The notes below the pieces were generated by a model, which was not told the origin of the DNA, searched no databases, and saw nothing but the letters and a program-made list of their open reading frames with translations. From Colletes latitarsis (taxonomy: Eukaryota; Arthropoda; Insecta; Hymenoptera; Colletidae), in contig NC_135140.1 in the NCBI RefSeq assembly GCF_051014445.1, forward strand, positions 11,798,001-11,862,000: DNA of 64,000 bases, read 5' to 3'. The translations under genes were made by a program, and so were the position numbers. Below are positions 1-11,975 of the stretch, in pieces (position 1 is the stretch's first letter; every line of letters begins with the position of its first letter).

Positions 1-96
1 TACTGATTTGTAAATGTACGGAAAAGATACGTTAAATTATTAAAGAACAATGATACAAGAAAATAATTTAACAAACATTATATAAATAATTTCTTT

Positions 97-3000
97 TCAT
101 AAGTCGAGTTTTCCACACAACGATGCTACATCTTTGGGTATCACCGGATCAACGAAGCTTCTAAAAGTGTCAAGTGGACACAAATTTACGCCACAGCCGG
201 GTATTTTAAGAGTTCTCATTTTACCGTCGTTTCTGTAATGTACCTGAGAACAGTTAATACAATGAATTAGAAATATTTAAGGAAAACCAAATATTTATAT
301 CATGATTGTTTCGATATGGTGGTAAATGCATTAATAATTTTATTACCTGCACGTAATATTGATTCTTCATTTCGTGTAATTCAAACATGACAGTGCTGCA
401 ATACGTAGGAACTTTGTTGTCGTAATTGTTCAATGCAATAACTATGGGCGCGATGTTTATTTCGTGCGCAGCATACATAAACGCTTTGCGCGTATCGATG
501 TTATTCAGATAATTGTCTACATGATCTAACCATTCACGAATCCATATTCCTATCGAACAAAATAACAAAATATTATATAAAATTATCGGTATCGTTAAAG
601 ACAGTATTGTACTGCCGTGTTGAACAGGGTGTACGGCCACCCTTAGGGAAAATTTTAATGGAGAATTCTAGAGGCCAAAATAAGACGAAAATCAAGAATA
701 CCAATTTGTTTATGAAGGCTTCGTTAAAGAATGATTAACAATTAAATTCAAAAATTTCAAATCGTACTGGAAAAATTATTTTTGGTTGCGGGGGTCAATT
801 ACAATCATTTTTGGTAAATAGACATACCCCCGAAACCCTACCCACTTCCTAGAAAAAAATTCTTAACCAAAATCTAATACGAGGCTAAGAAATGCTTCCC
901 TGAAATTACATTTGAATCTTTAAAATGTCATAACTTCTGAACGGATGGGACGATTTTAATGTTTAAAAAAACAAACAACGCGTATTTTAATGAAGAATAT
1001 GTAGAAATTGCAAAAATATTCGAAAAGTGGATCCTTGACACCGCAAAATGAGAAAAACCCCATAAAAATGGCTCCATTTTCAAATAGCCATAATTCTTAC
1101 AATAATAAACATATTTCAATGAAACTTTTTTCTGAAGTAGAGCTCATGGGTACCTACTAAAAAGTATTAGACAACTTTTCTATAGGCCGTCAAATAAAAT
1201 TACTAAAAATCAAATACAAATTTTTAAGAAAAATCGACAAGGGGTGGTAGTTCTCTTTTTCGGTGAAAAAAAGAAATCTCAAATCGTTCTAAAAAAAATA
1301 TTTTTGTCTGTAGGGGGCAATTAGAATCATTTTTGGTGAAGAGTCATATCGCCGAAATTCTACCCACTTTCTAGAAAAAAATTCGAGAATGTGTGAAATT
1401 TTACGACGGAAAAAAAAAATTTGAAATCGTTTTGGAAAAATTATTTTCGGTTGCGGGGGTTAATTACAATCATTTTTGGTGAACAGACATATCCCCGAAA
1501 TCTTGCGCATTTTCGAGAAAAAAATTCAGTACGAGCGAAACTTTAAACGTTAATAACTTTTTAACGAAGCCTCCATCAACAAATTAGTATTCTTGACTTT
1601 CGTCTTATTTTGGCCTCTAGAATCTCCCATTAAATTTTTCTTAGGGGTGACCGAACACCCTGTATTTTCAAAGTGATTAAACTTAGAGAATAATTTCAAA
1701 TTATTTTCTAAAGTTAATCATTTTTCTTGAATAACATGATATTATCGCATTGTTGACCGGCAATTTTACACGGAAACTTGACTAAATTGAAATAGATAAT
1801 GCAAGTGCAATGACGAGTTAACTTGTCACCGGTGAATAATGTGTTAAAGATAACATACACTCCATTAATAATTATTTTCACAGTTATTTGTATGCATAAA
1901 ACTGCGGTGGAAATAGCGTTAAAAGAATAATACCTCGCGTGAAAAAGTATCGCATTAAAAATAATCGTTCGACGTACAATAAAGATTTTAAACTTACCGC
2001 CGAGTAGTTGTTTCAGTTCCTGAGTGCCAGATTGAATCAAAAGTGCGTACGCGGCAATTTCATCCAATTTCCCATGTGGAAAAACTTTCTTTGTCCATTC
2101 TGGTAATTTTAAACCAATATCTTTCTGCAATGTTACAAAGTTTTTAATAATTATACAAATTTTGTTCAATTTCGTAGAAAAAAGTTGCATGGTTTGAAGA
2201 AAAACACTATGTAGTAGATTTGTTTTTTTTATAAGTGAAGGTATCTCGGAGATTTGATGACCAACTTTGTTTTTTTCAATGAAATACTATATTTTTTATA
2301 CCAAAATATGGAAGAATATCAAATTTTGAGTAAAAAAAGCGTTGATCTGCATTATCTCCAAACCTAATAACTAATGAGTAATTTCAGTTTATTTCTTAAT
2401 AATTTCATTGTTCTGTAGAGATCTGTGATAAGGTTGAGTCTTCAATTTGATATTACGCGAAGAAAATTTTTAAAAAATAATATGAAATTACTCATTAATA
2501 ATTAAGTTTAAGGCTAATACAGATGAAACTTTTTTACACAGAATTTGATATTCTTCCATATTTTGGTATAAAAAGTGCAGTATTCTGTTTAAAAAAACAA
2601 AGTTCACCTATAAAGAAAGGCAAATGCACTACATAGCGTACTCCTTGAAACCATGTAACTTTTTTATATAAAATTTCTTTGAGCAACATATATTTTAGAA
2701 TTTTTAGAGGTGCACAAGTTGCATAGACCACTTTGTATAATAAAAAAGAGTGCAAAGCTCGAGCAGAGACGGGATAAATTTTATTTATACGATAAACGAA
2801 TCAACGTATAACGATTTATAACATTACTAACAATGAATATTCTTTACCTGTGCGTATAATATCTGACGTAAAGCGAATGCAGCTATTGGTTCTTGGATCG
2901 GAGCACCTGCATTTTCCGTTAAGTAATCGAAAATTTCTCTGTTGTCCAGATTAAATTTCACAACGGAACTGTTTGTTATTTCAACTTCAGCCGTCCATTT

Positions 3001-3905
3001 TTTTGCATTTGAACAATCCATACCATCATAAAGATAATCTTCGTCCGTATGTGGGAGTGCCCATACTGGTATAGGTTGCCATTTTAAAGCAGGATTCCAT
3101 CTGTAACATTTAATAGTTTCGTTTTTAAACGTTAAAGTTTCTTTTTGGCGTCAGGACATCGTCAACAATTAAAAGTTAGGTTTACCTTTGCCTTTTCACT
3201 GGCGGAAACAATCCAGCTGCCACGAGTTCTCCGGTCATTACCACTCTCTCTACTTCGTCAGCGCGAAACCAGATAATTTCCTTCGAGTAAATTGGTCCCA
3301 AGAGTTTCTCGTACCTTAGTCGTAAGAATTGGCCAAGTTTGTATGCTGTCATTTTACCAGTCTACGTAAATAAAAAATATTGTACAACTTGCCCGTATTA
3401 TTACATTCTGATATTCTGAATTATTGAATCAATGCAATTACGAATAGAACAGTATTTAACTATTTGTCAGGTGCCGTATATCTTTTGCAAGTACATTTGA
3501 CCCTCTTTTTACACGATTTTAAAGTTATACGGAACTAGATTACTTCTTGTATAGTCTGCATCCTTTAAAACAAGTTTTATATATTTCTGTCAATCAGTGT
3601 TTCTGTGATTTTCTTCGTAAGATTTATTTTTACACGGTAGTACGCTTTTACCACGTAAAAGGAAGGTCACCTGTACCAAAATAGATAATATAATTATATG
3701 AAAAATGATGTACGTTTGTCAGGCCACCGTGTCCTTCTGGTTCGTACGTCATATTGCCATATGGATCGTTAGGGTAGAATGTCTGATCTAGCGTAGGCGT
3801 CCTGTTTCCATGTCTAAATACTACTTGTAGAAGTTTGAGCTCGGCAATGCTCGGTTGGAAATATAAGCAACAAGCAACAATCGTCAGAATCCACGTAGTC
3901 TTCAT
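97..3905 (-). CDS. Secreted histidine acid phosphatase, cluster gene 1 (venom/lysosomal acid phosphatase-like)
   Basis: Six exons on the minus strand: 3905-3714, 3361-3186, 3100-2848, 2124-1998, 549-347, 243-97, all GT-AG; they sum to 366 codons (365 aa). The start gives a clear signal peptide of about 21 residues ending SIA before ELKLLQ. The phosphate-binding loop reads VVFRHGNRTP. A further arginine lies in ADEVERVVM, the place of the third phosphate-binding Arg of the family. The distal dyad is AHEINIA, so His-Glu rather than His-Asp. The C-terminal cysteine motif PGCGVNLCPLD is conserved with the other cluster genes. The family hydrolyses phosphomonoesters at acid pH through a phosphohistidine; insect members are secreted into venom, seminal fluid or lysosomes. 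It is closest to the gene at 18360-22172, with the same intron positions and phases. Introns 3 and 4 carry an inverted-repeat element and a MITE-1 copy. Family assignment is firm; tissue role is inference. Confidence 0.9.
623..1664. mobile_element. MITE-1 copy A (long form, about 1.04 kb)
   Basis: The ends are inverted repeats: ACAGGGTGTACGGCCACCC on the left, and on the right the complement of a closely similar sequence ending CCGAACACCCTGTA. Inside are at least three copies of a unit of about 110-130 bp (around 750-865, 1270-1385, 1410-1530) flanking a unique core (about 865-1250). It lies in intron 4 of acid phosphatase gene 1. No transposase is encoded, so the element is non-autonomous. 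Confidence 0.85.
2262..2604. repeat. Inverted-repeat (foldback) element in intron 3 of gene 1
   Basis: The left arm, from AACTTTGTTTTTTTCAATG, and the right arm, ending in AAAAAAACAAAGTTC, are imperfect reverse complements for about 140 bases each. Both contain the word TATACCAAAATATGGAAGAA or its complement. No coding capacity. The short spacer makes it a strong hairpin-former in the pre-mRNA. Confidence 0.75.
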
Positions 3906-6900
3906 ATTTCTGAAAATAATTAAAATACAGCTGTGAATAGGATAAGAAAAAATTGAAAAATTTCACCGCGAGACAAGAATAATTTTCGTGGCTATTACTT
4001 TAAGGTCTGATATTACTAAAATTCTTTTCTTTAATTTGTCGAGATTACGAAAAAAAAAAAAATCAAATTTAATAAAGTCGTATATAGTTACCTTCGGTTT
4101 ATTCGAAATAGCAGGAGAGATAAAATTTTGAAAAAAAAAATGACAGGATCCAGGTGTTGGAACTGCTTACTTTATGCTGTAAGAACTGTTCGAAATTTCT
4201 TTCACTCGTCGCTTTAAATAAGTTCTACTCTTCTGCTATCTTGGATTAGTTGAAGGTCACAGTATATAGGCTCAACGATTCCTGTCTTTTACACAACCAT
4301 ATCACTTCATACAATAACAGACAGACCAATACACAAAATAATTTTGAAAAAGTAATAACGGAGAAGATAAAAGAAAGAGAAACGAAAAATAATTGTACTT
4401 TGTGTATGACTATTTGTGCGATAACTATTTATGATAAAATGAATATGTTGAAACTTTACAACTCCATTCAAGCTAAACGATAGTTATTTCATACGCAGAA
4501 TAATCATTGTAAAACTTAACAAATATTCGTTGAAATAAAGAATCGTTTATGCAATTTAAGCTATAGAAAAATGAACTTAAACAAAATAACAAGCTTGATC
4601 TTTTGTCTCAAATATATTTTCATTTTTTAATTTTATGTCAACGAATGGGAAGTCATTTGTTTCGTAATTGTAGATCTATTTGCTTTATATAAATTTGCAC
4701 GTTGCGACAAAACAATTGCAAAGTGAACAGTAGTAGATTAAAGAGTAAAATATATACCGATTAAGGAAAATGAGACAGGAGGATTTATAAAAGAACATAG
4801 ATTGAAAAGATTGATTGATAAACATATTACTTTCTCATTGATATGAGGCAAGTTTGGAACAGAGAAAATATCTATGGTTTTTAACGTAATGTTAGGATCA
4901 ATATTTGGAACAATTTTTGGAATTCTTTATAACAGTTCTTCATTATTGTTTTGGGAACCTAAACTTAGACACAAAGATAAATAAGACACAAAAAATTACC
5001 TATTTTGCTAAGTTTAGCGGTATGGCGAGCAGTGCTATTTTTGTGTAACATGTTGTGAAATTCTTTTAAAGTAAAGCTTTCAAAGCACGTGGATTTGACA
5101 AAGTACACAGATTTTGCGAAACGCGATAACCGACTCGCACGTGATAGCGTGTGCGTGGGTGTGAACTGCGACAGCTTCTTTCATCGGTTGATCGAGGAGG
5201 GCACAACCCGACATCATGCAAACTGTTCAAGATAATTGTGTAGCGATTTACGTCGCCGATTCAAAAGAAACTCGTGATCCAAGATAAACTTTGCAAGTTG
5301 CATGTTTTCAGCCCTTATTGGTTTGGGTATTTTCAGAGATACTTGTTACATGATTTGGAAAAGGAGTCGACAGTGGGTGATCGCGTCTTAATTTTCCGAT
5401 CGAGGATGAACGGTTGTTAAAATCAATTTGTATCGTTTCCGGAAAACGATTTTACCGACGCAAAATAACCAGAGATAGATTAAGCATCCGTGTATGATGA
5501 ATACGAATGATAATCCTAAAGGATCGTTTTCCATGTTGTCTGACGTAAAGACAAAGAAACGTGATAAGCTTCCATCGACCAACTGTAATGCTGTTTGCGT
5601 AGCGAAGACAGCGTGAAAGGTGTATGATGAAAATCTCAGACCATGTACAGTGAGTCACAGAAGTATTCATACTCTCCCGACTGTTGATTTCGAACTGCCG
5701 ATATTTTTAGAACAAATGTTGTCGGATCCTTATCGATTAACCTTTTAATATTACACATATTATTTTAAAAAAATATCAGTTTAATACAAATACGGATTTA
5801 ACTATCGAAAGCTAACGGTACAAAACTATTCGTATTTACATGGTAAATATTTATTCTTTGTATAAATTTAATTCTAGTCTCCATTCCGATCCTATTTACG
5901 AAAATTAAAGTTAAATTAAAATATTAATTCTAATTTTTTTGATACAATTTTGTTGACTTTTAGATTTTATATCCGATATTCTTTTACCTGATTTACAATT
6001 TTAGCAGATTATTGCTAGAACGTGGTAAGGGGTCAGTGTTGGCGTTATTCAAATATACGAATAACGAATGAAATTTTTAAATCGAGCTCCTCGTTCAATT
6101 TTCTTCGCGTCGTTGTTTATCCAAGTTAAGCATAATAATCTTATTCACGTCCGAAAATATCACACATCCTCAAAAATCAGTCTCTTTATCAGTGTGGGTT
6201 TTTACGAAATATAAACATTTAATGCAATTTGTTTTAACAATAAAAAGCTTTCTCCGAGTTATTCGATCATTAAGATCTCATGTTCTTAAAACTCTTCGAC
6301 AGATTTCTGACATGCTTCTTTATCAGAGCTGTTTGCAAAAACAGTTGGTACCTTTGAACCTGTTGTTCGGTTGTCTAACATCTTTCTTTACTTATTGAAA
6401 TTTCAAACTATTCTTCTTTTTCTTCTTTTTACTTCTCACTTCATCATCGACTTTACTCTAAAAATTTCGGAATATTTAAACATTTTCTTTCTGATAGAAG
6501 ACAATCATCGCCTTTTCGTGGTTTTCGTTGAGTGAGAACGTGCACGTTATTAATTTTTAAGAACTACAAATATTTTTTTACGTAAAATAAAGTCTGGTCA
6601 AAGCAAGCGCATAACATTTAGTTTTTCGTCATAAATTGGTAGAGTTATCGAATAATTTATCGAGAAGCAATATTATTAGTTTATTTCAACAATAATTAGT
6701 TTCTCCCATTGGATCATCATCAAAAATGTTTGATATCGAAGGCTCATTTTACGTTTGACTATTTTCAATTCTAGAATATTATTTTTTAATTAACCTCATT
6801 AGCGACATCTTGAAGGGGAAGTTTCGTGAGCATACAAATTATTAAAACGTACAAATTTTATTTTATATGAAAAACGAATTTTCTTAGAAGAGATAACCAT

Positions 6901-7284
6901 CATTATCCATGGATTTTACTCAGGGTATTTATTCTTGAATTAACCATTTATGCGATTGTTTGGCACGTGAGCGTCAGCTTGGACGAGACTATTGAAAGCA
7001 TGAGACCGAGAACTAACACGTGCTTAGACATTTGCTCTGGAATAACGTGCTTCATACGTGATACTCTATATGTGCCAAATCTTGAAAGAACGTGCCACGC
7101 ACGTTGCCTATGACTTGTCTTTTTTCCAATTCGCAATAAAATGTTTTCATCCACCGCGGTACTACCGTGTCAGATTTTTCAACGCATTTGTGCAACGAAC
7201 TACTTCGGGATCTTTTTGGTAACATTAAAAAAGACATTTTCTTTGGAATGATCTGTTTAATCATGGGATTTGATTGTTATTGGA
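3906..7284. other. Intergenic AT-rich stretch, no gene recognised
   Basis: It holds the promoter and 5' region of acid phosphatase gene 1 at its left end. A less AT-rich patch at about 5080-5680 and another at about 6950-7260 contain only short frames with no recognisable domain. The word CAGTGAGTCACAGAAGTATT near 5650 resembles a Tc1-like terminal repeat tip; a related tip, CAGTGAGTCATAAAATTATT, is near 30335. No full transposon could be traced. Confidence 0.4.
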
Positions 7285-7998
7285 AAAAGGAATTTTTAAG
7301 AAAAATCGACAGATGGTAAGTGCCTAAATTTTTCAGCGAAAAAGAAAAATTTCAAATCGTTCTGAAAAAATTATTTTCGGTTACGGGGATCAATTGCAAT
7401 CATTTTTGGTCATTACACATACCCCCGAAATCCTACCCCTTTTTGAGAAAAAAATTCGAGTAGGTGTGAAATTTTTCGACAAAATTAAAAAATTTCAAAT
7501 CGTTCTAAAAAAATTATTTTTAGTTACGGGAGTCCATTACAATCGTTTTTGGTCAATAGACATACCCTCGAAATCTTAACCAATTTCGAGAAAAAAATTC
7601 CTTACCAAACATATCATTTCTGGCGAGAAATGTTACCTCGAAATTTCGTGCGAATCTTTAAAACGTCATAACTTCTGAACGGATGAGACAATTTTAATGT
7701 TTAAAAAAGCAAACTACGCGCATTTTAGTGTAGAATATGTACAAATCGTAAAAATATTGGAAAAGTTGGTCTTTGACCCCGCAAAATAAGAAAAACCCCA
7801 TAAAAATGGTCCAATTGTCAAACAGCCATAACTCCTACAATTGTGAATATATTTCAATAAAACTTTTTTCTGAAATAGAGCTCATGGGTACCTACAAAAA
7901 AGTATTAGACAACTTTTCTGTAGGGTGTCAAACAAAATTACTAAAAATGAAAAAGGAATTTTTAAGAAAAATCGACAGGGGGTAGGTGCTTAAATTTT
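7285..7998. mobile_element. MITE-1 internal fragment, both termini missing
   Basis: It contains two internal units (about 7340-7455 and 7485-7600) and the unique core (about 7620-7990) seen in the long MITE-1 copies, but no TACAGGGTGTTCGG terminus at either side. The right break is immediately followed by the repeat with CCACGTGGAGGTTGCTGCG. Read as a truncated relic. Confidence 0.75.
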
Positions 7999-8029
7999 TC
8001 GATTTAAATTAAAACGTTAAATAATATTA

Positions 8030-8480
8030 CCCAGGTCTTGCCACGTGGAGGTTGCTGCGAATGGAGACCCACCCTAACCGAATCCCATCCACCCTCTATT
8101 AATAAAGAGCTTCTGTGACCAACGATCGTTGGTCGAGGAAGCAACAAACGATGAGAGTTAAAAGAATTTTTCTTCAAATAAAAATAACTTGCTTAACATA
8201 ATAGTTAACCAAACACCTGCCTAACTATAAATCTAAATTCGTTTATTATATCAAGAAACAATTCTAAATTCGCAGCCATTAGCTCGGTGTTACCCACGAA
8301 GAATAACTTTTCTATCGTGGGTGACACCGATTACCAGGTCTCACCACGTGGAGGTTGCTGCGAGTGGAGACCCGAAGGGAGATAGATGGAATCCAAGTTC
8401 CATCGATCTCCCTTTTACATCCTTAGAAGCTAAATTACTAAACTAGAGAGATAGAAGGAAGCAATGTTCCTTCGATCTTC
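8030..8480. repeat. Two direct copies of a repeat containing CCACGTGGAGGTTGCTGCG
   Basis: The words AGGTCTTGCCACGTGGAGG (near 8035) and AGGTCTCACCACGTGGAGG (near 8336) begin two related copies, each continuing GTTGCTGCGA(A/G)TGGAGACCC. The second copy is preceded by ATTAGCTCGGTGTTACCCAC (about 8279). A third copy on the opposite strand lies at about 42950-43450 and is split by a MITE-1 insertion. The family is unidentified. Confidence 0.7.
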
Positions 8481-8489
8481 TAGTTTAGT

Positions 8490-9180
8490 TGTGCCAAGTA
8501 ATTATTTCGTTTGAAAAGGGATGAAGGTAAATCGAGGGAGACGCGACGCGACGCGATACGACGCGATGCACCATGCAATAGTGCAAGGAACGAAATACGC
8601 GACACCCGAACCGAGTAACTGGTCAAAAGGGTCAGCTCCGTTGCCTCTTGGCAAGTCCGATCGAAGGGGAAGGGAATCGACGCACCCGACACAGAGGTTC
8701 CCCATTTCTCCCACGCATCCTGTTGGGAGCCAACTGGACCCAACTCGGGATGGCTAACAGAGAGAGGGAGCGTGTGTCGGGGCTACCGCAGACAGGAACA
8801 GTCCCTGATCCCCTCTGCGGCCGAAATACTCTTTCCCTTGGATCGTCTCGCCAGAGGACGGCAACTGACCCTTCGGACGAGCTAAACGGCCGATCACTTG
8901 CTTTCTACATGGAAGCAGTGGTGATCGGAACGAAAAACGAGGGAACGGGTGAACGAGAAGCTAGTTGGTAAAGAATTACTTGGCATATACGCAGACGCAT
9001 ACATGGGAGTAAATGTTCCAAGCAATTATTTTGTTTAAAAAGGGGTGAAGCTAAATTGTGGGAGACGCGACGCGACGCGACGCGATGCTGTACCGTACAG
9101 CAGATCTTCGGATCGAATCATGTTTCAAGAAACGAAAGATCGAGAGAACGAGAAGCTAAGTTAATAATTGCTTGGTATCG
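8490..9180. repeat. GC-rich block with an imperfect direct duplication and CGACG microsatellite
   Basis: The segment around 8490-8570 (TGTGCCAAGTAATTATTTCG, then GAGACGCGACGCGACGCGA) recurs at about 9013-9085. Each copy is followed downstream by a related GAACGAGAAGCTA motif (about 8953 and 9147). Base composition is far more GC-rich than the rest of the window. Several overlapping frames are open on both strands, as expected of GC-rich sequence poor in stops; none looks like a known protein. Confidence 0.65.
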
Positions 9181-9218
9181 CGGCCTTAAAACTAAATTTA
9201 TCCTAAGGGCCTTAGAGA

Positions 9219-9470
9219 TAAAAATCCCTCGATGTCCTTGCGTTGTCGTCCCACGATGTCCCGCGATGTCCAACGATGGTCTGTAAGTAAGCTGAAACAA
9301 ACTAAAAAAGGCGGCATTTACGATTAGTTAAATATAATAAATTGGGGAACACGAAGCCCTGAAATAAAATAAATGGACCGATCGATGTCCTTGCGTTGTC
9401 GTCCCACGATGTCCAACGATGGCCTGTAAGTAAGCTGAAACTAAAAAAGTTTGCATTTGCGATTAGTTAA
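9219..9470. repeat. Direct duplication of about 90 bp with CGATGTCC repeats
   Basis: The sequence from TCGATGTCCTTGCGTTGTCG through GATGG(T/C)CTGTAAGTAAGCTG to GCGATTAGTTAA-like sequence occurs at about 9219-9330 and again at about 9383-9467. The short word CGATGTCC is repeated within each copy. No coding potential recognised. Confidence 0.65.
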
Positions 9471-9519
9471 CACAACATATACAATAAGCAACGTTTAAGC
9501 AAGAATAAAATAGAGGAAC

Positions 9520-9842
9520 AAACACATTCGCAAACAAGGAGCCAGAAGTAAAATATGTAAGAAGACCAGACAAATGAAAGCGAGGCAAAATGATAGATTC
9601 AAGCCCAGTAGACATTTGAATGTCGAAAAAGAAGTAAGAAATTGGAGATTGAGATATCACTCGCCACTGTATCGATAGTGGTCAGTGAAACAGATTTTAC
9701 TTCGGACAAACCAAACAAGGAACCAGTAGTAAAATATGGAACGGGACCAGAGAAGTAAAAGCAAGATGTAACCCAACATTCAAGCCCAACAGACGTTTGA
9801 AGGTCAAAAAAGAAATTAGACAGGAAAGATTCAGAATTCTTT
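9520..9842. repeat. Direct duplication of about 140 bp
   Basis: The stretch beginning ACAAGGAGCCAGAAGTAAAA (about 9534) is repeated from ACAAGGAACCAGTAGTAAAA (about 9714). The two remain alignable through CAAGCCCA(G/A)(T/C)AGAC and GTTTGAAGGTC-like words. It ends next to the CACTACTGGT minisatellite. Confidence 0.65.
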
Positions 9843-9945
9843 CACTACTGGTCACTACTGGTCACTACTGGTCACTACTGATCACTGATGGTCAGTATTG
9901 GTGACTAGAGTTGACCAGTGCTCGTCCAGTGGTCAGTAGTGATGA
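9840..9945. repeat. Minisatellite, 10-bp unit CACTACTGGT
   Basis: Four near-perfect tandem units CACTACTGGT/CACTACTGAT run from about 9842, followed by decayed units (CACTGATGGT, CAGTATTGGT) and inverted versions (ACCAGTG, CCAGTGGTCAGTAGTG) to about 9945. The inverted units make the block partly palindromic. Confidence 0.75.
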
Positions 9946-10595
9946 GTAAAGGTGGAGCGCAGAACCACGAGGTTCCGTCACGTCCGCTAGCCTGGAAAAG
10001 AAAGAGAGCCTCAGGCAGAAGAGTTCAAGGGGTGGGGAAGACCGACCTTGGCGAGTTCACCAATCAATTAACGGTTAATCGTGCCTTTGACCGAAAAATG
10101 AATATTCTATGCAAAATAGTATTAAAACCAATTATTTATACAACCCACGCTATCGAGCATTATTTAAACTATTGTCTGATGTTAATTAATAATTATTGCA
10201 AACAATAGGTATGAAAATGTGGACAAATTCGAGGAGACTGAAAGTTTCTTTGAATTTCTGTCGAGAGCCAAGGTCGTACATCACGTATTCATTTCTTCGA
10301 TCTTTTGTCCTTTATACGATACTTTCTTTTGTATAAGTTTTCATCTTTCATTTCTTATCAGTAAATTATACAGGATTTTAACAACGATACGTAAACTACG
10401 TCACTAAAATCGTAAAACAATATGTTGCAACACCCAACAAAACATGCATTAATGCACACGAAGAGAAGTTGTGTATTTTGGATTGTAAATTTGGAAAATA
10501 TTCAAGCATCGAGGGGTTTAATCTCGATACATGCGAGAACAACACTCGTGTCGGCCAATTGGAACGTTTTAAAAATATTAAAATGATTATAAATA
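9946..10595. other. Intergenic, no gene recognised
   Basis: Mixed-composition sequence between the minisatellite and a solitary MITE-1 unit. Short open frames are present but none has a recognisable motif, a start context or splice signals. Confidence 0.4.
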
Positions 10596-10720
10596 TTATA
10601 TTGAAAAATTTCAAATCGTTCTGGAAAAATTATTTTCGTTTACGGGGGTCAATTAGAATCGTTTTTGGTAATAGACATATCCTTGAAATCCTATGTATTT
10701 TCGAGAAAAACAATTCTCGT
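10596..10720. mobile_element. Solitary MITE-1 internal unit
   Basis: A single copy of the roughly 110-bp internal unit of MITE-1, from AAAAATTTCAAATCGTTCTG to TTTTCGAGAAAAACAATTC, with no termini and no core. It is either a remnant of a decayed element or a free-standing unit. Confidence 0.7.
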
Positions 10721-10969
10721 CGAGGTTATCCTAGGTAGGAATCGCGATTGTAAAAGAAATACAATAAACATTCCAAACTACCGTTTTTCTTTTGATGCTG
10801 TGCGAAACATACACGTGGTATACGAATAGACCTTCCACCTTATGGACTTTGATGACCCAATCTGACTGCCATACCGAGTTATTTTTTAAATAAATAAGGA
10901 TTTTCGATGTAGTTGTCAACGAGGTACATCCTACCATATTTTAATAATCTTGAAATCTTTAAATAATCT

Positions 10970-11975
10970 TAATCGATTGATGTCCAATGATGGACCGTAC
11001 AGCTTTCATACCGTTAAAAAATAATAAAATTTCTGAAATTTCATTTTCTGTCTCACTTCCTCTTGTGTTCATTTCTAAATCTGTTGGTAACGTTGCGAGT
11101 GACACGGAAATGGTAATGGGGCTCTAGAGCCCCAGAGAATCGGGCCGAAAAAATACATTAAGTGATAGGTCTACTCGTATACCTCGTCTGTGATATTATG
11201 GTCGCTTTCTATAACCTGTTGATAACGTTGCGAATGATACTAAAAGAATAATGGGATCTAGAGCTACACGGAAATGGGGCGAAAAAGTACATTGGTCACA
11301 GACGAGATGAGAATGGATTCATGGACTTCTGTGGCCCAATCTGACTGGCATACCGAAGCAAAGGAGATGATTTTAGCGTCCTCTTCTCATGGATGACGAT
11401 CAGTTGAGAAACTATTCACTGAATTAGTGTTGATGGGCAACAACTGTAGTTCGTGCGTATGTACATATATGTGAGCTGATTAGGAAGGGATTGGAAAAGG
11501 TAATTCAGTGTTATCAGACGGTAGATCGGTGTACAAAGGAAACTCCCCCTCCACTTAAACACACTAATGCATAGCCACCTTGTATGTGAGCTCTGGTGCG
11601 TCGTATAGCTTCGGAGATTCGAGAAAGAAGGCGAATGTAAGTCTTCCCTTCTTGCTCTCAATAGAGCTGAAATCCGATCTCGCGTCACCGGCACACGATT
11701 TCACACACAAAATTGCAAATTTTTCTGGAAATCTGTTAGACACCTCTGTGATAATTTCATTAATCGATTGATTTCGGTACAGCTTTCATTACGTTAAAAA
11801 ATAAAAGAATTCCTATAATTTCGTTTCCTGTTTCACTTCTAGGTACTTGTGTTCATTTTTATAATCTGTTGGTAACGTTGCGAGTGACACGAAACTGGTA
11901 ATGGAACTCTAGAATCCTAGAGAAATGGACCGACAAAATACGTATGTATGTGCATTGTATGTCTATTCGTATACC
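10970..11975. repeat. Dispersed direct duplication (three related segments)
   Basis: The segment at about 10970-11160 (ATCGATTGATGTCC, then ACAGCTTTCAT and TGTTGGTAACGTTGCGAGTG) recurs at about 11758-11960, and a partial copy (TGTTGATAACGTTGCGAATG) is at about 11217-11310. The words CCCAATCTGACTGCCATACC (about 10857) and CCCAATCTGACTGGCATACC (about 11336) are a further pair. This indicates local segmental duplication of several hundred bases. No gene recognised. Confidence 0.6.

Noticed and set aside
5388..5582. Frame with a hydrophobic segment (FVFIIHGCLIYLWLFCVGKI)
   Set aside because: Short and isolated, with no splice partners or homology recognised; hydrophobic runs are common in AT-rich translations.
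6948..7154. Frame ending in a signal-peptide-like stretch (MSKHVLVLGLMLSIV)
   Set aside because: It stops soon after the hydrophobic segment, and no downstream exon or donor could be linked; too little to call a gene.
7773..7985. Recurring 70-codon frame (starts MTPQNKKNPIK) also seen near 30974, 34104 and 48387, with a partner frame on the opposite strand
   Set aside because: It lies in the core of MITE-1 and recurs only because the element is repeated; both strands are open, termini vary and there is no protein motif.
8480..8971. Overlapping open frames of 70-107 codons on both strands
   Set aside because: GC-rich repetitive block with few stop codons; Arg-rich low-complexity translations in all frames, no domain, no splice context.
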